DNA from: Streptomyces sp. NBC_01460
Lineage (GTDB): Bacteria; Actinomycetota; Actinomycetes; Streptomycetales; Streptomycetaceae
Assembly (NCBI RefSeq): GCF_036227405.1
Contig: NZ_CP109473.1
Span: forward strand, 1,860,001 to 1,924,000
Reading direction: 5' to 3'
DNA length: 64,000 bases
The translations under genes were made by a program, and so were the position numbers. The notes under the pieces are model-generated. The model ran no database searches, had not been told where the DNA came from, and was given only the letters and a program-made list of their open reading frames with translations. Shown piece after piece: positions 43,815-52,954 of the stretch (positions are counted from its first letter, which is position 1; every line of letters starts with the position of its first letter).

Positions 43815-44921
43815 GTGACGCACCCATTCCTCGACCTCGCCCCGCTCACCGCCGCGCGTTTCGCGGCGATCGAGCGGCGGGTGGCCGACCTCCTCGCCAC
43901 CGAGCAGGACGTCGTCATCATGCAGGGTGAGGCGCTGCTGCCCCTCGAAGGCTGCATCCGGGGCGGCGCCCGGCCCGGCTCGACCGCGCTGAACGTCGTC
44001 ACCGGGCCGTACGGCCAGACCTTCGGCGACTGGCTGCGCGACTGCGGCGCCGAGGTCGTCGACCTCGCCGTCCCCTTCCACTCCGCGGTCACCGCCGAGC
44101 AGGTCGAGCGGGCGCTCGCGGAGCACCCGGAGATCGACTTCGTCTCCCTGGTGCACGCCGAGGCGGCGACCGGAAACACCAACCCGGTCGGGGAGATCGG
44201 CGAGGTGGTCCGGGCGCACGGTGCGCTGTTCATGGTGGACGCCGTCGCCTCGGTGGGTGCGGAGCCGCTGCTGGTCGACGCCTGGGGCGTGGACCTGTGC
44301 GTCATCGGGGCGCAGAAGGCCATGGGCGGCCCGGCCGGGGTGTCCGCGGTGTCGGTGAGCGCGCGGGCGTGGGAGCGGATGGCCGCCAACCCGAAGGCCC
44401 CGCGTCAGTCGTACCTCTCGCTGCTCGACTGGAAGGCGCGCTGGATCGACGGGGGCCGGACGGCGCTGCCGCACGCTCCGGCACAGCTGGAGATGCTGGC
44501 GCTCGACGCGTGCCTGGAGCGGATCGCGACCGACGGGCTGGACACCGTCATGGCGCGCCACGCCTCGGCGGCGGCGGCGACCCGGGCGGGTGCCACGGCG
44601 CTCGGCGGCGGGCTGGAGCCGTACGTCCACGACGCCCGTGACGCGGCTCCGGTCGCCACGACCCTGCGCACGCCGGCGGGTGTGGACGCCGCGGAGCTGG
44701 TCGGGCGGGCGCTCGCGGCCGACCCCTCGCTGCCGCTGATCGCGGGCGGCGGGGCGCTCTCCAAGGAGATGGTCCGGGTCAACCACTACGGCGTGGACGC
44801 GACGCGGGACGTGGTGCTGTCGGCCCTCGAGGCCCTGGGCACCGCGCTGGCCGGCGCGGGCCGTACGGCCGATCTCGAGGCTGCCCGCGCAGCCGTGGAG
44901 GAAACCTGGCCGAAGAGCTGA
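43815..44921 (+). CDS. Class V aminotransferase (alanine-glyoxylate/phosphoserine type)
   Basis: 368 residues, GTG start. PLP enzyme fold: N-terminal MQGEALLPLEGCIRGGARPGSTALNVVTGPYG, then FMVDAVASVGAEPLLVDAWGVDLCVIGAQKAMGGPAG, where Lys of GAQKAMGG is the Schiff base residue, and C-terminal LIAGGGALSKEMVRVNHYG. It is likely an alanine-glyoxylate or serine-pyruvate aminotransferase; the sequence does not fix the pair of substrates. Ends 44 bases before a terminator. Confidence 0.9.
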   Translation: MTHPFLDLAPLTAARFAAIERRVADLLATEQDVVIMQGEALLPLEGCIRGGARPGSTALNVVTGPYGQTFGDWLRDCGAEVVDLAVPFHSAVTAEQVERALAEHPEIDFVSLVHAEAATGNTNPVGEIGEVVRAHGALFMVDAVASVGAEPLLVDAWGVDLCVIGAQKAMGGPAGVSAVSVSARAWERMAANPKAPRQSYLSLLDWKARWIDGGRTALPHAPAQLEMLALDACLERIATDGLDTVMARHASAAAATRAGATALGGGLEPYVHDARDAAPVATTLRTPAGVDAAELVGRALAADPSLPLIAGGGALSKEMVRVNHYGVDATRDVVLSALEALGTALAGAGRTADLEAARAAVEETWPKS

Positions 44922-44964
44922 ATTCATTTCGGCCGGGCCAGGAAGCAATTCCAGGGACAAAAAA

Positions 44965-44994
44965 GGGGAGCTGCTTTTCCGGGAGCAGCTCCCC
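44965..44994 (+). terminator. Hairpin terminator after the class V aminotransferase gene
   Basis: Eleven-base arms (GGGGAGCTGCT and complement) around an eight-base loop, with an A-run before and ATTCTTCTTCCCG after it. This is the closest to a classical T-tail terminator in the window. Confidence 0.88.
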
Positions 44995-45258
44995 GCATTC
45001 TTCTTCCCGCTCCTCCCCTCCCTAAACGCAGCAGTTCCGACGGGGCGGTTCCGCACAATCCGAACAGGTGTCACGACGGTTACGGACCTGTGACCGACTC
45101 CACACCGTCACCCATTTGGGCGAAAAATTCAGGGCAAAATGGTTGAAACCTTCACCCTGCTGTGGGCGGCCCGCGCCCGCGTGATAGCACAGGAGGCCCC
45201 TTCACCCAACCCCTTCTGACGATGCAATTTTGATTTTTGCTGGGTAAATTCAATTCAC
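44995..45258. promoter_or_regulatory. Control region of ectABCD
   Basis: Unusually AT-rich for this genome near 45220-45258. TAAATT at 45245-45250, eight bases before the ectA ATG, can serve as -10 box for an almost leaderless mRNA; there is no ribosome site. A GTTAC-N6-GTGAC element at 45079-45094 resembles a GlnR half-site pair, in keeping with reported GlnR control of ectABCD in S. coelicolor, but the second half deviates from the consensus. Confidence 0.5.
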
Positions 45259-45783
45259 ATGACCGCCGCACCAGCAGACTTTGCAAGTGCCCGAAGCGAA
45301 TTCATCAGAATCGACGCCCCGCGAGTGGAGGACGGAGCTGCGATCTGGCGCATTGCCCGCGACTCCGAGGTCCTGGACCTCAACTCCTCGTACAGCTACC
45401 TGCTGTGGTGCCGTGACTTCGCGGCGACCTCCGTGGTCGCCCGCGACGAGAACGGCGACCCGGTCGCCTTCGTGACCGGGTACATCCGCCCCGACCGCCC
45501 CGAGACGCTCGTCGTCTGGCAGGTGGCCGTGGACCAGGCCCACCGTGGCAAGGGACTGGCGGCCACGCTGCTGGACGCGCTGACCACCCGCGTCGCCTCC
45601 GACCAGGGACTGGCATCGGTCGAGACGACCATCACCCCGGACAACACCGCCTCCGACCGGCTGTTCACCAGCTTCGCCCAGCGGCACGACGTGCCCCTGG
45701 AGCGCGAGGTCCTCTTCGACGGGTCGCTGTTCCCCGAGGGAACGCACCTGCCGGAGGTGCTGTACCGCATCGGTCCGTTCTAG
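45259..45783 (+). CDS. ectA: L-2,4-diaminobutyrate acetyltransferase EctA
   Basis: 174 residues, GNAT fold. Makes N-gamma-acetyl-diaminobutyrate, the second step of ectoine synthesis. The acetyl-CoA segment is VWQVAVDQAHRGKGLAATLLDAL (R-x-x-G-x-G/A) and the N-terminal FIRIDAPRVEDGAAIWRIARDSEVLDLNSSYSYLLWCRDF is diagnostic for EctA. First gene of the ectABCD operon for the compatible solute ectoine. Confidence 0.97.
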   Translation: MTAAPADFASARSEFIRIDAPRVEDGAAIWRIARDSEVLDLNSSYSYLLWCRDFAATSVVARDENGDPVAFVTGYIRPDRPETLVVWQVAVDQAHRGKGLAATLLDALTTRVASDQGLASVETTITPDNTASDRLFTSFAQRHDVPLEREVLFDGSLFPEGTHLPEVLYRIGPF

Positions 45784-45800
45784 AGCCTCCGACGCCCCTT

Positions 45801-45821
45801 CCGCGCCCCGCCCGGGCGCGG
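45801..45821 (+). terminator. Hairpin between ectA and ectB
   Basis: Eight-base arms CCGCGCCC/GGGCGCGG around a five-base loop, 18 bases past the ectA stop and 63 before the ectB start. It could reduce ectB readthrough or mark an RNA processing point. Confidence 0.45.
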
Positions 45822-45883
45822 TTCCCCGGGGCATGCCTGACCCGCAGCCCGTCACACCACCCCCCTCGAGCAGGAGATTCGCT

Positions 45884-47146
45884 GTGACCATCACCCCGCC
45901 CGCCCTGAGCGTCTTCGAGAGCCTTGAGTCGGAAGTCCGCAGCTACTGCCGCAGCTGGCCCGCGGTGTTCGACCGTGCACAGGGTGCCCGGCTCACGGAC
46001 GAGGACGGCCACTCGTACCTGGACTTCTTCGCCGGTGCCGGATCCCTCAACTACGGGCACAACAACCCGGTGCTGAAACGCGCGCTGATCGACTACATCG
46101 AGCGCGACGGCATCACCCACGGCCTGGACATGGCCACGACGGCCAAGCGGGCGTTCCTCGAGACCTTCGAGAACGTGATCCTGCGTCCCCGTGACCTGCC
46201 GTACAAGGTGATGTTCCCCGGCCCGACCGGCACCAACGCCGTCGAGTCGGCGCTGAAGCTCGCCCGCAAGGTCAAGGGCCGCGAGTCCGTCGTCTCGTTC
46301 ACCAACGCCTTCCACGGCATGTCGCTCGGTTCGCTCGCCGTGACCGGCAACGCCTTCAAGCGGGCCGGCGCCGGCATCCCGCTGGTCCACGGCACCCCGA
46401 TGCCGTTCGACAACTACTTCGACGGCCAGGTGCCCGACTTCCTCTGGTTCGAGCGGCTCCTGGAGGACCAGGGTTCCGGGCTGAACAAGCCCGCCGCCGT
46501 GATCGTGGAGACCGTGCAGGGCGAGGGCGGCATCAACGTCGCCCGGGCCGAGTGGCTCCGCGCGCTCCAGGACCTGTGCCACCGCCAGGACATGCTCCTG
46601 ATCGTCGACGACATCCAGATGGGCTGCGGCCGGACCGGCGGCTTCTTCTCCTTCGAGGAGGCCGGCATCGTCCCGGACATCGTGACGCTGTCGAAGTCCA
46701 TCAGCGGCTACGGCCTGCCGATGTCGCTCTGCCTGTTCAAGGGCGAGCTGGACGTCTGGGAGCCGGGCGAGCACAACGGCACCTTCCGCGGCAACAACCC
46801 GGCGTTCGTCACCGCCGCGGCCACGCTCGACGCCTACTGGGCCGACGGCCAGATGGAGAAGCAGACCCTGGCCCGCGGCGAGCAGGTCGAGCAGACGCTG
46901 CTGGCGATCTGCGGCGAGGACGACACCGCACAGTTCCGCGGCCGCGGACTGGTCTGGGGCCTGGAGTTCACCGACCCCGAGCGCGCCTCCGCCGTCTGCA
47001 AGCGCGCCTTCGAGCTGGGCCTGCTGCTGGAGACCTCCGGCCCGCAGTCCGAGGTCGTGAAGCTGCTCCCGCCGCTGACCGTCACCCCCGATGAGCTGGA
47101 GGAGGGCCTGCGCACGCTGGCCCGCTCCGTCCGAGAGACCGCCTGA
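45884..47146 (+). CDS. ectB: Diaminobutyrate-2-oxoglutarate transaminase EctB
   Basis: 420 residues from GTG 45884, picked because [25 protein letters not shown] is the typical EctB N-terminus and an AGGAG site precedes it; a longer frame from 45833 has no support. Class III aminotransferase with [17 protein letters not shown] and the PLP lysine in [11 protein letters not shown]. Transfers an amino group from glutamate to aspartate semialdehyde, the first step of the pathway. Confidence 0.96.
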   Translation: MTITPPALSVFESLESEVRSYCRSWPAVFDRAQGARLTDEDGHSYLDFFAGAGSLNYGHNNPVLKRALIDYIERDGITHGLDMATTAKRAFLETFENVILRPRDLPYKVMFPGPTGTNAVESALKLARKVKGRESVVSFTNAFHGMSLGSLAVTGNAFKRAGAGIPLVHGTPMPFDNYFDGQVPDFLWFERLLEDQGSGLNKPAAVIVETVQGEGGINVARAEWLRALQDLCHRQDMLLIVDDIQMGCGRTGGFFSFEEAGIVPDIVTLSKSISGYGLPMSLCLFKGELDVWEPGEHNGTFRGNNPAFVTAAATLDAYWADGQMEKQTLARGEQVEQTLLAICGEDDTAQFRGRGLVWGLEFTDPERASAVCKRAFELGLLLETSGPQSEVVKLLPPLTVTPDELEEGLRTLARSVRETA

Positions 47147-47208
47147 GCGGGGCACTCCCCCGCATAGGCACCACTGAGCAGGACAGAAGAGAAAGGCACC
47201 ATCCCACC

Positions 47209-47607
47209 GTGATCGTCCGATCTTTCAGTGACATCGAGAACACCGACCGGCACATCAAGTCCGCTTCAGGTACCTGGGAGAGCAAGCGCATCGTGCTCGC
47301 CAAGGAGAAGGTGGGCTTCTCGCTCCACGAGACCGTGCTGTACGCGGGCACGGAGACGTCGATGTGGTACGCGAACCACATCGAGGCCGTTCTGTGCACC
47401 GAGGGCGAGGCCGAGCTCACCAACGACGAGACCGGCGAGAAGCACTGGATCTCCCCCGGGACGATGTACCTGTTGAACGGGCACGAGCACCACACGCTGC
47501 GGCCCAAGACCGACTTCCGCTGCGTGTGCGTCTTCAATCCCCCCGTCACCGGACGGGAGGACCATGACGAGAACGGTGTATACCCGCTGCTGACAGAGGA
47601 GGGCTGA
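47209..47607 (+). CDS. ectC: Ectoine synthase EctC
   Basis: 132 residues, GTG start. Small cupin that closes the ring of N-gamma-acetyl-diaminobutyrate to give ectoine. Metal/cupin residues lie in [26 protein letters not shown] and [14 protein letters not shown]. Length and the opening [16 protein letters not shown] are typical. Follows ectB by 62 bases and is four bases from ectD. Confidence 0.97.
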   Translation: MIVRSFSDIENTDRHIKSASGTWESKRIVLAKEKVGFSLHETVLYAGTETSMWYANHIEAVLCTEGEAELTNDETGEKHWISPGTMYLLNGHEHHTLRPKTDFRCVCVFNPPVTGREDHDENGVYPLLTEEG

Positions 47608-47611
47608 GCCC

Positions 47612-48505
47612 ATGACCACCGATGTACGCGCCGATCTGTACCCCTCGCGCGGCGCCGCCGAGATGACCACTCCCCGCCAGGACCCGGTCATCTGGTCCGC
47701 GCCGGGCGCGCCCGGTCCGATCACCGCGAAGGATCTCCAGGGCTTCGAGGAGAACGGCTTCCTCACCGTCGACCAGCTCGTCGCCCCCGACGAGGTCTCC
47801 GTCTACCGGGCGGAGCTGGACCGGCTCGTCGACGATCCGCTGGTCCGTGCCGACGAGCGCTCGATCATCGAGCCGAAGTCGCAGAGCGTGCGGTCCGTCT
47901 TCGAGGTCCACAAGCTCAGCGAGGTCTTCGCAAAGCTCGTCAGCGACGAGCGCGTCGTGGGCCGCGCCCGCCAGATCCTCGGCTCCGACGTGTACGTCCA
48001 CCAGTCCAGGATCAACGTCAAGCCGGGCTTCGGTGCCTCGGGCTTCTACTGGCACTCGGACTTCGAGACGTGGCACGCCGAGGACGGCCTCCCCCACATG
48101 CGGACGGTGTCCGTCTCGATCGCGCTGACCGAGAACTTCGACACCAACGGCGGGCTGATGATCATGCCCGGCTCGCACAAGTCGTTCGTCGGCTGCGCGG
48201 GCGAGACGCCGAAGGACAACTACAAGAGGTCCCTGCAGATGCAGGACGCCGGCATCCCGTCGGACGAGGTCCTGACGAAGCTGGCCGACCGGCACGGCAT
48301 CAAGCTCTTCACGGGCAAGGCCGGTTCGGCGACCTGGTTCGACTGCAACGCGATGCACGGGTCGGGGGACAACATCACCCCCTACGCCCGGAGCAACGTC
48401 TTCATCGTGTTCAACAGCGTGGACAACCTGGCGCAGGAGCCCTTCGCGGCTCCGATCCGCCGGCCCGAGTTCATCGGGGCACGCGACTTCACGCCGGTGA
48501 AGTAG
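47612..48505 (+). CDS. ectD: Ectoine hydroxylase EctD
   Basis: 297 residues. Fe(II)/2-oxoglutarate dioxygenase that makes 5-hydroxyectoine. The iron-binding HxD...H triad is visible: HSDFETWH near residue 148 and HGSGDNITPYARSN near 250, with the 2-oxoglutarate arginine in the latter. FYWHSDFETWHAEDGLP is specific for EctD. Ends the operon, so the strain can make both solutes, as in S. coelicolor. Confidence 0.97.
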   Translation: MTTDVRADLYPSRGAAEMTTPRQDPVIWSAPGAPGPITAKDLQGFEENGFLTVDQLVAPDEVSVYRAELDRLVDDPLVRADERSIIEPKSQSVRSVFEVHKLSEVFAKLVSDERVVGRARQILGSDVYVHQSRINVKPGFGASGFYWHSDFETWHAEDGLPHMRTVSVSIALTENFDTNGGLMIMPGSHKSFVGCAGETPKDNYKRSLQMQDAGIPSDEVLTKLADRHGIKLFTGKAGSATWFDCNAMHGSGDNITPYARSNVFIVFNSVDNLAQEPFAAPIRRPEFIGARDFTPVK

Positions 48506-48513
48506 CGGCGTAC

Positions 48514-48550
48514 GGAAGGGGCGGGACGCGTCGGGCGTCCCGCCCCTTCC
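48514..48550. terminator. Bidirectional hairpin terminator after ectD
   Basis: Sixteen-base perfect arms (GGAAGGGGCGGGACGC and complement) around a five-base loop, between ectD and the convergent zinc-binding dehydrogenase gene. Confidence 0.88.
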
Positions 48551-48567
48551 GGCGTTCTCCGCACAGG

Positions 48568-49647
48568 TCAGCTCCCTGTGCCGGGCGGGCTCTCCTCCCA
48601 GGGGTGCAGGACGATCTTTCCCACGTGGACCCTCCGGGCGAGCTCCTCCTGTGCCCGGGCGGCCTGGTCCAGCGGGAACGTCGCCGCGACGACGGGCCGG
48701 ATCCCACCGCGACGGGCCAGGTCCATGAGGAGGGCGAAGTGGGTCGGCGTGTGCATCGCGGAACCGATCACCTGCACGTTGTGCAGGTAGAGACGGCGCA
48801 CGTCGAAGGCCACGTCGTACCCGCCGAGTGCTCCGGCGACGACCCACCGGCCGCCTTCGCGCAGCAGGGGCAGCGCGTCGCTCACCAGGTCGCCGGCGAC
48901 GACGTCGAGGGCGACGTCGATGCCCTCCGGGGCGGCGGCGCGGATCTGCCCGGCGACGTCCCGGGCGCGGTCGAGGACGTGGTGCGCGCCCGCCTCACGC
49001 ACCGCGTCGATCTTGGATCCGCTGCTGACGGCCAGCACCCTCGCGCCCCGCGCGCGGGCGAGCTGGATCAGCGCGATGCCGACACCGCCGGACGCCCCCG
49101 AGACCAGGACGGTCTCGCCCTCGCGCAGCCGGCCCCGTTCGATCATGCCCAGCGCCGTGCCGTAGGCGGTGGGCAGGGTCGCGAGCTGGTCGTCCGTGAG
49201 CGGGGAACCCGTCACGTCGTGCACCTGCGTCGCCGGCGCGGTCACGTACGCGGCGTAACCGCCGTCGCGTTCGCTCCCCATCAGGCCCACCGGGTTCGCG
49301 TCCGGACCCTCGCTGTCGTAGAGCGCCGGGTCGACGACCACCCGGCGGCCGACGAGGCCCGTGTCCACGCCGTCGCCCACCGCCACGACCCGGCCGGCCA
49401 CGTCGGCGCCCTGGATGCGCGGGAAGGCGATCGGGCCGCGCCAGCCGGACACGGCCTCCGGCTCTCCCGGGCGGCCGTAGGCGCCCTCCCGGGTCCACAG
49501 GTCGGTGTTGTTCAGCGCCACCGCGCCGACCCGGACCAGTGTCTCTCCCGCCCGCGGGGCGGGCACGGCCACCTCCACCTGCTCGAGGACCTCCGGTCCT
49601 CCGTGCCCTGTGATCCGCACGGCGCGCATGACCTCGGGCTCACCCAT
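48568..49647 (-). CDS. Quinone-oxidoreductase-like zinc-binding dehydrogenase family protein
   Basis: 359 residues from ATG 49647 with a GAGGAGG site. Medium-chain dehydrogenase/reductase fold: N-terminal barrel and a Rossmann motif VLVSGASGGVGIALIQLARARGARV near 175. No structural zinc Cys cluster, so it is of the NADPH:quinone reductase (QOR) branch. It reduces quinones or enones; the inducer is presumably sensed by the divergent TetR protein. Confidence 0.88.
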   Translation of the reverse strand: MGEPEVMRAVRITGHGGPEVLEQVEVAVPAPRAGETLVRVGAVALNNTDLWTREGAYGRPGEPEAVSGWRGPIAFPRIQGADVAGRVVAVGDGVDTGLVGRRVVVDPALYDSEGPDANPVGLMGSERDGGYAAYVTAPATQVHDVTGSPLTDDQLATLPTAYGTALGMIERGRLREGETVLVSGASGGVGIALIQLARARGARVLAVSSGSKIDAVREAGAHHVLDRARDVAGQIRAAAPEGIDVALDVVAGDLVSDALPLLREGGRWVVAGALGGYDVAFDVRRLYLHNVQVIGSAMHTPTHFALLMDLARRGGIRPVVAATFPLDQAARAQEELARRVHVGKIVLHPWEESPPGTGS

Positions 49648-49664
49648 CACCGACCTCCTCGTAG

Positions 49665-49709
49665 GTATACTGATCTGTGAACACATCCCACGGTACACCG
49701 ATCGGTGAA
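49665..49709. promoter_or_regulatory. Paired TetR operator-like repeats
   Basis: Two related 17-base elements, GTATACTGATCTGTGAA at 49665-49681 and GTACACCGATCGGTGAA at 49693-49709, identical at 13 positions. The second contains the perfect palindrome ACCGATCGGT. One lies just before each of the divergent starts (49647 and 49720), as expected for joint autoregulation by the TetR protein. Confidence 0.7.
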
Positions 49710-49719
49710 GAGGCGGCCC

Positions 49720-50283
49720 ATGCAGCGCACACGACCCTTGACGCCGGCCGGCCGGCGCATCGTCGCGGCAGCCGAGGAGCTGTTCTACGGGCGGGGGATC
49801 ACCGCGGTCGGCGTGGATCTGATCGCCGAGCGCTCCGGGGTGACCAAGCGGACCCTCTACAACCAGTTCGGCTCCAAGGACCAGCTCGTGGCGGCGTACC
49901 TCATGGAGCGTGACCAGCGCTGGCGGTCGCTGGTCCGCGCCGCCGTCGAGGCCTGCGACAGCCCCGTCGAGGCCGTCACCGCGCCCTTCGACGCGCTGCG
50001 GACCTGGACCGGGACCAACCCCCGCGGGTGCGCGTTCACCAACGCCCTGGCCGAGCTCCCGGACACCGCGCATCCCGCGTACGGCATCGCCGCGAACCAG
50101 AAGCTCTGGCTGCTGAACCTGTTCGTGGAACTCGCCACCGCGGCGGGCTGTTCACGCCCCGCCACCCTCGCCGCCCAGCTCCTCGTGCTGCACGAGGGCG
50201 CTCTCGCCACGCAGCCCCTCCCGCTGGACACCCTCCCGGACAGCGCCGACCTCGCCCGGGCCCTGGTGAGAGCCGCCACCTGA
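49720..50283 (+). CDS. TetR family transcriptional regulator
   Basis: 187 residues from ATG 49720 (a GTG at 49705 is an alternative). The N-terminal helix-turn-helix is AAEELFYGRGITAVGVDLIAERSGVTKRTLYNQFGSKDQLVAAYL; the C-terminal half is an all-helical ligand domain with LLVLHEGALATQPLP. It is likely the repressor of the divergent QOR-like gene and of itself through the paired operators. The effector cannot be told from sequence. Confidence 0.9.
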   Translation: MQRTRPLTPAGRRIVAAAEELFYGRGITAVGVDLIAERSGVTKRTLYNQFGSKDQLVAAYLMERDQRWRSLVRAAVEACDSPVEAVTAPFDALRTWTGTNPRGCAFTNALAELPDTAHPAYGIAANQKLWLLNLFVELATAAGCSRPATLAAQLLVLHEGALATQPLPLDTLPDSADLARALVRAAT

Positions 50284-50338
50284 CCGCGGCTCTCAAACCG
50301 CTGGACCCGGGGCCCCGTCCACGACGACAGTGGCGCCC

Positions 50339-51346
50339 ATGACATCGCTCGTACAGCACATCACCATCGACTGCGCCGACGCCTACGAACTGGCCCTCTT
50401 CTGGGCCGAGGTGCTCGGTTCCCCTCTCTCCGACGACGACGCGCCCGGTGACCCCGAGGCGCTCGTCGAGTCGCCCCGTGGGGCACTGCTCTTCGTCACG
50501 GTGCCCGAAGCCAAGAGCACCAAGAACCGGATCCACCTCGACCTGCGCCCCGAGGAGCGCACCCGCGACGAGGAGGTCGAGCGGCTGCTGGCACTGGGCG
50601 CCACGCTGGTCGCCGACCACCGCAAGCCGAACGGCCGGGGCTGGGCGACACTGGCCGACCCCGAGGGAAACGAGTTCTGCGTGGAGTGCGGTGCGCGCGA
50701 ACGGGCCGCGCTGACCGGAGCCCGGCTGCCCGTCACCGCCGACGACGTCACGCTGGCGGTGCGGCTGGCGGTCGACACCCTCGCGACGTCCCCGGCGGAC
50801 GACTGGCGCATCCCGGCGGGATCGCTGGAGTGGGACTGCTGGGAGACGGTCGAGCACCTGAGCGACGACCTCTTCGCGTACGCGGTCCAGCTGGGCGGGC
50901 GCAGGCCCCCGCAGGACCGCGAGGTGCCGTACCGGTACGGGCCCGACCGTGAGGGCGGCCCCTGGAACTCGATCTTCGCGAACCCTGAGGCGGGGACGTC
51001 CGGGCTGCTCCAGACGCTGGAGTCGAGCGGCGCCCTCCTGACGGCGATGGTGCGGACGACCCCTTCGGACGTCCGCTCCCACCACGTGTTCGGGCTCTCC
51101 GACCCGGAGGGCTTCGCCGCGATGGGCATCGTGGAGACCCTCGTGCACACCTACGACGTGGCCTCGGGGCTGTCGCTCTCCTGGGCGCCTCCCCGGGACC
51201 TCTGCGACCGGGTGCTGGCCCGGCTCTTCCCCGACGCCCCGGACGACGACGACCGGTGGACGGTCCTGCTCTGGTCCACCGGCCGCGCCGGTCTGCCGGG
51301 CCGCGACCGTGTCACCTCGTGGAAGTGGCACGGCGCGCCGCTGTAG
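50339..51346 (+). CDS. VOC domain fused to a maleylpyruvate-isomerase/DinB-like domain
   Basis: 335 residues from ATG 50339; a GTG nine bases earlier is an alternative. Residues about 1-120 are a VOC domain (LVQHITIDCADAYELALFWAEVLGSPLS...NEFCVECGA). Residues about 130-335 form a four-helix region with WDCWETVEHLSDDLFAYAVQLGGR and VHTYDVASGLSLSW, as in MDMPI_N/DinB-like proteins, whose HxxxHxxxH motifs here appear as H in VEHL and VHTYD. Function unknown. Ends three bases from the convergent GH53 gene. Confidence 0.82.
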   Translation: MTSLVQHITIDCADAYELALFWAEVLGSPLSDDDAPGDPEALVESPRGALLFVTVPEAKSTKNRIHLDLRPEERTRDEEVERLLALGATLVADHRKPNGRGWATLADPEGNEFCVECGARERAALTGARLPVTADDVTLAVRLAVDTLATSPADDWRIPAGSLEWDCWETVEHLSDDLFAYAVQLGGRRPPQDREVPYRYGPDREGGPWNSIFANPEAGTSGLLQTLESSGALLTAMVRTTPSDVRSHHVFGLSDPEGFAAMGIVETLVHTYDVASGLSLSWAPPRDLCDRVLARLFPDAPDDDDRWTVLLWSTGRAGLPGRDRVTSWKWHGAPL

Positions 51347-51349
51347 GGG

Positions 51350-52909
51350 CTACCGGTGGGAGAACCAGCCGGCCGCCGGGAGCAGCCTGCCGTTGCGGTC
51401 GAACACCGCCTGGTTCTCCCAGGCGTTGCCCGAGGCCGGGTCCGCCGGGTCCCAGCCGCTGCCGGTGACGGCGGTCCACGCGGGCTCCCAGTAGACGGCT
51501 CCCAGGCCCCGGCCGTTCGGGACGGCCTCGACGACGTTCATGACGTCCCTGAGGTTCGCCGCCTGGCCGGCCGGGGTCGCCGGGTAGCCGCTGACCAGCT
51601 GGCTCGCGGTGGCGACGTTGTTCTCCAGGCCGTCGGCGTTCGCGAGCGTGTGGGCGTAGGCCGTCTCGGCGACCATCACCGGCTTCCCGTAGCGGGAGGC
51701 GGCGTCGTCGAGGTTGGTCTGGAGCTCCGACAGCGAGCCGTGCCAGTAGCCGTAGTACGAGAGGGCGATGACGTCGAACGGCACCTTCTGGGCCACGGCG
51801 TTGTCGAACCACCAGCGGGTGCCCGCGTTGTCGCCGCCCTCGGCGAGGTGCAGGGCGACCTTCGTGCCGGAGGAGACCGCCTTGGCGGCGTTCGCCCCGG
51901 AGGTGATCAGTCCGGCCAGCTGGGACCAGTTGTCGGTCGAGCCCTCCGGCCAGAGCATGCCGCCGTTGATCTCGTTGCCGATCTGCACCATGTCGGCCGT
52001 GGTGCCCTGGGCCTTGAGCGCGTTCAGCACGTCGTAGGTGTGGTTGTAGACGTCGGTGCGCAACTGGCTGTAGCCGTGTCCGGCCCAGGCGGCGGGCTTG
52101 TTCTGCTTGCCCGGGTCGGCCCAGGCGTCGGAGTAGTGGAAGTCGATGAGCGTCTTCATGCCGAGGGCCTTGGCGCGCTTGGCCATGGCGAGGACGTGGG
52201 CCTTGTCGTTGTAGCCGTCGGCGGGGTTCACCCACACCTTCAGCCGTACGTAGTTCATCCCGGAGCTCTTGAGGATGCTCATGGCGTCCCCGGCGGCGCC
52301 GCTCGCGTTGCTGTACGTGGCGCCGTGGGCCTCGTTCTTCGGGAGGGTGGAGAGGTCACCTCCCCTGACGCTCAGCCCGGTGGTTCCGGTGGTGAAGGTG
52401 ATGTCGTCGAAGTTGGCCCACTCCCCCGCGTGGGCGTCGGAGTTGAGGCTGATCGTGCAGGCCCCGCCGGTGACCTTGACGGAGGTGACGAGCCGGACCC
52501 AGGCCCCGTTCGCCGTCGGGGGCAGGTCGGTGCGCTGCTCGGCGGCTCCGCAGTTGCGCAGGGCGAGGTAGGCGGCGTTCTGGCCTCCGCCGGAGCGGAC
52601 CCAGGCGCTGAGCGTGTACGTGCCGTCGGTGAGGCCGCTCAGGTACTGGTAGGTCTCGACCTTGTACGCCGAGGCCGACCAGTGGCTGAGCCGCGTGCTG
52701 CCTCCGTGGCCGCCCGCCTCGGTGAAGGAGGCGGCGTTCTGGCCTCCGGCCGAGTACGTCGACCAGCCGGTGGCGCCCGACTCGAAGCCGGTGTTGACGG
52801 GGGCGGTGGCCGCGTGGGCGGTCTGCGCGGGAAGTGCGGCGAACACGAGGCCGGAAAGTGCGGCCACCGCCCCGGCCGCCTTCGCGCGGGTGTGCGTCGT
52901 TCCGTACAT
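51350..52909 (-). CDS. Secreted arabinogalactan endo-beta-1,4-galactanase (GH53)
   Basis: 519 residues. Signal peptide at about 1-33 (AAGAVAALSGLVFAALPAQTAHA). An N-terminal beta-sandwich (about 35-175) looks like a carbohydrate-binding module with TGWSTY and SLNSDAHAGEWANFDDITFT. The GH53 barrel has the acid/base Glu in IGNEINGGMLW and the nucleophile Glu in VMVAETAYAH. It hydrolyses the beta-1,4-galactan of pectin side chains outside the cell. Downstream of the GH42 gene by 45 bases, so cotranscribed. Confidence 0.93.
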   Translation of the reverse strand: MYGTTHTRAKAAGAVAALSGLVFAALPAQTAHAATAPVNTGFESGATGWSTYSAGGQNAASFTEAGGHGGSTRLSHWSASAYKVETYQYLSGLTDGTYTLSAWVRSGGGQNAAYLALRNCGAAEQRTDLPPTANGAWVRLVTSVKVTGGACTISLNSDAHAGEWANFDDITFTTGTTGLSVRGGDLSTLPKNEAHGATYSNASGAAGDAMSILKSSGMNYVRLKVWVNPADGYNDKAHVLAMAKRAKALGMKTLIDFHYSDAWADPGKQNKPAAWAGHGYSQLRTDVYNHTYDVLNALKAQGTTADMVQIGNEINGGMLWPEGSTDNWSQLAGLITSGANAAKAVSSGTKVALHLAEGGDNAGTRWWFDNAVAQKVPFDVIALSYYGYWHGSLSELQTNLDDAASRYGKPVMVAETAYAHTLANADGLENNVATASQLVSGYPATPAGQAANLRDVMNVVEAVPNGRGLGAVYWEPAWTAVTGSGWDPADPASGNAWENQAVFDRNGRLLPAAGWFSHR

Positions 52910-52954
52910 CGTCGATGTCCCTTCGACTGTGGTGCGGGGGAACGTGCGGGTGCC

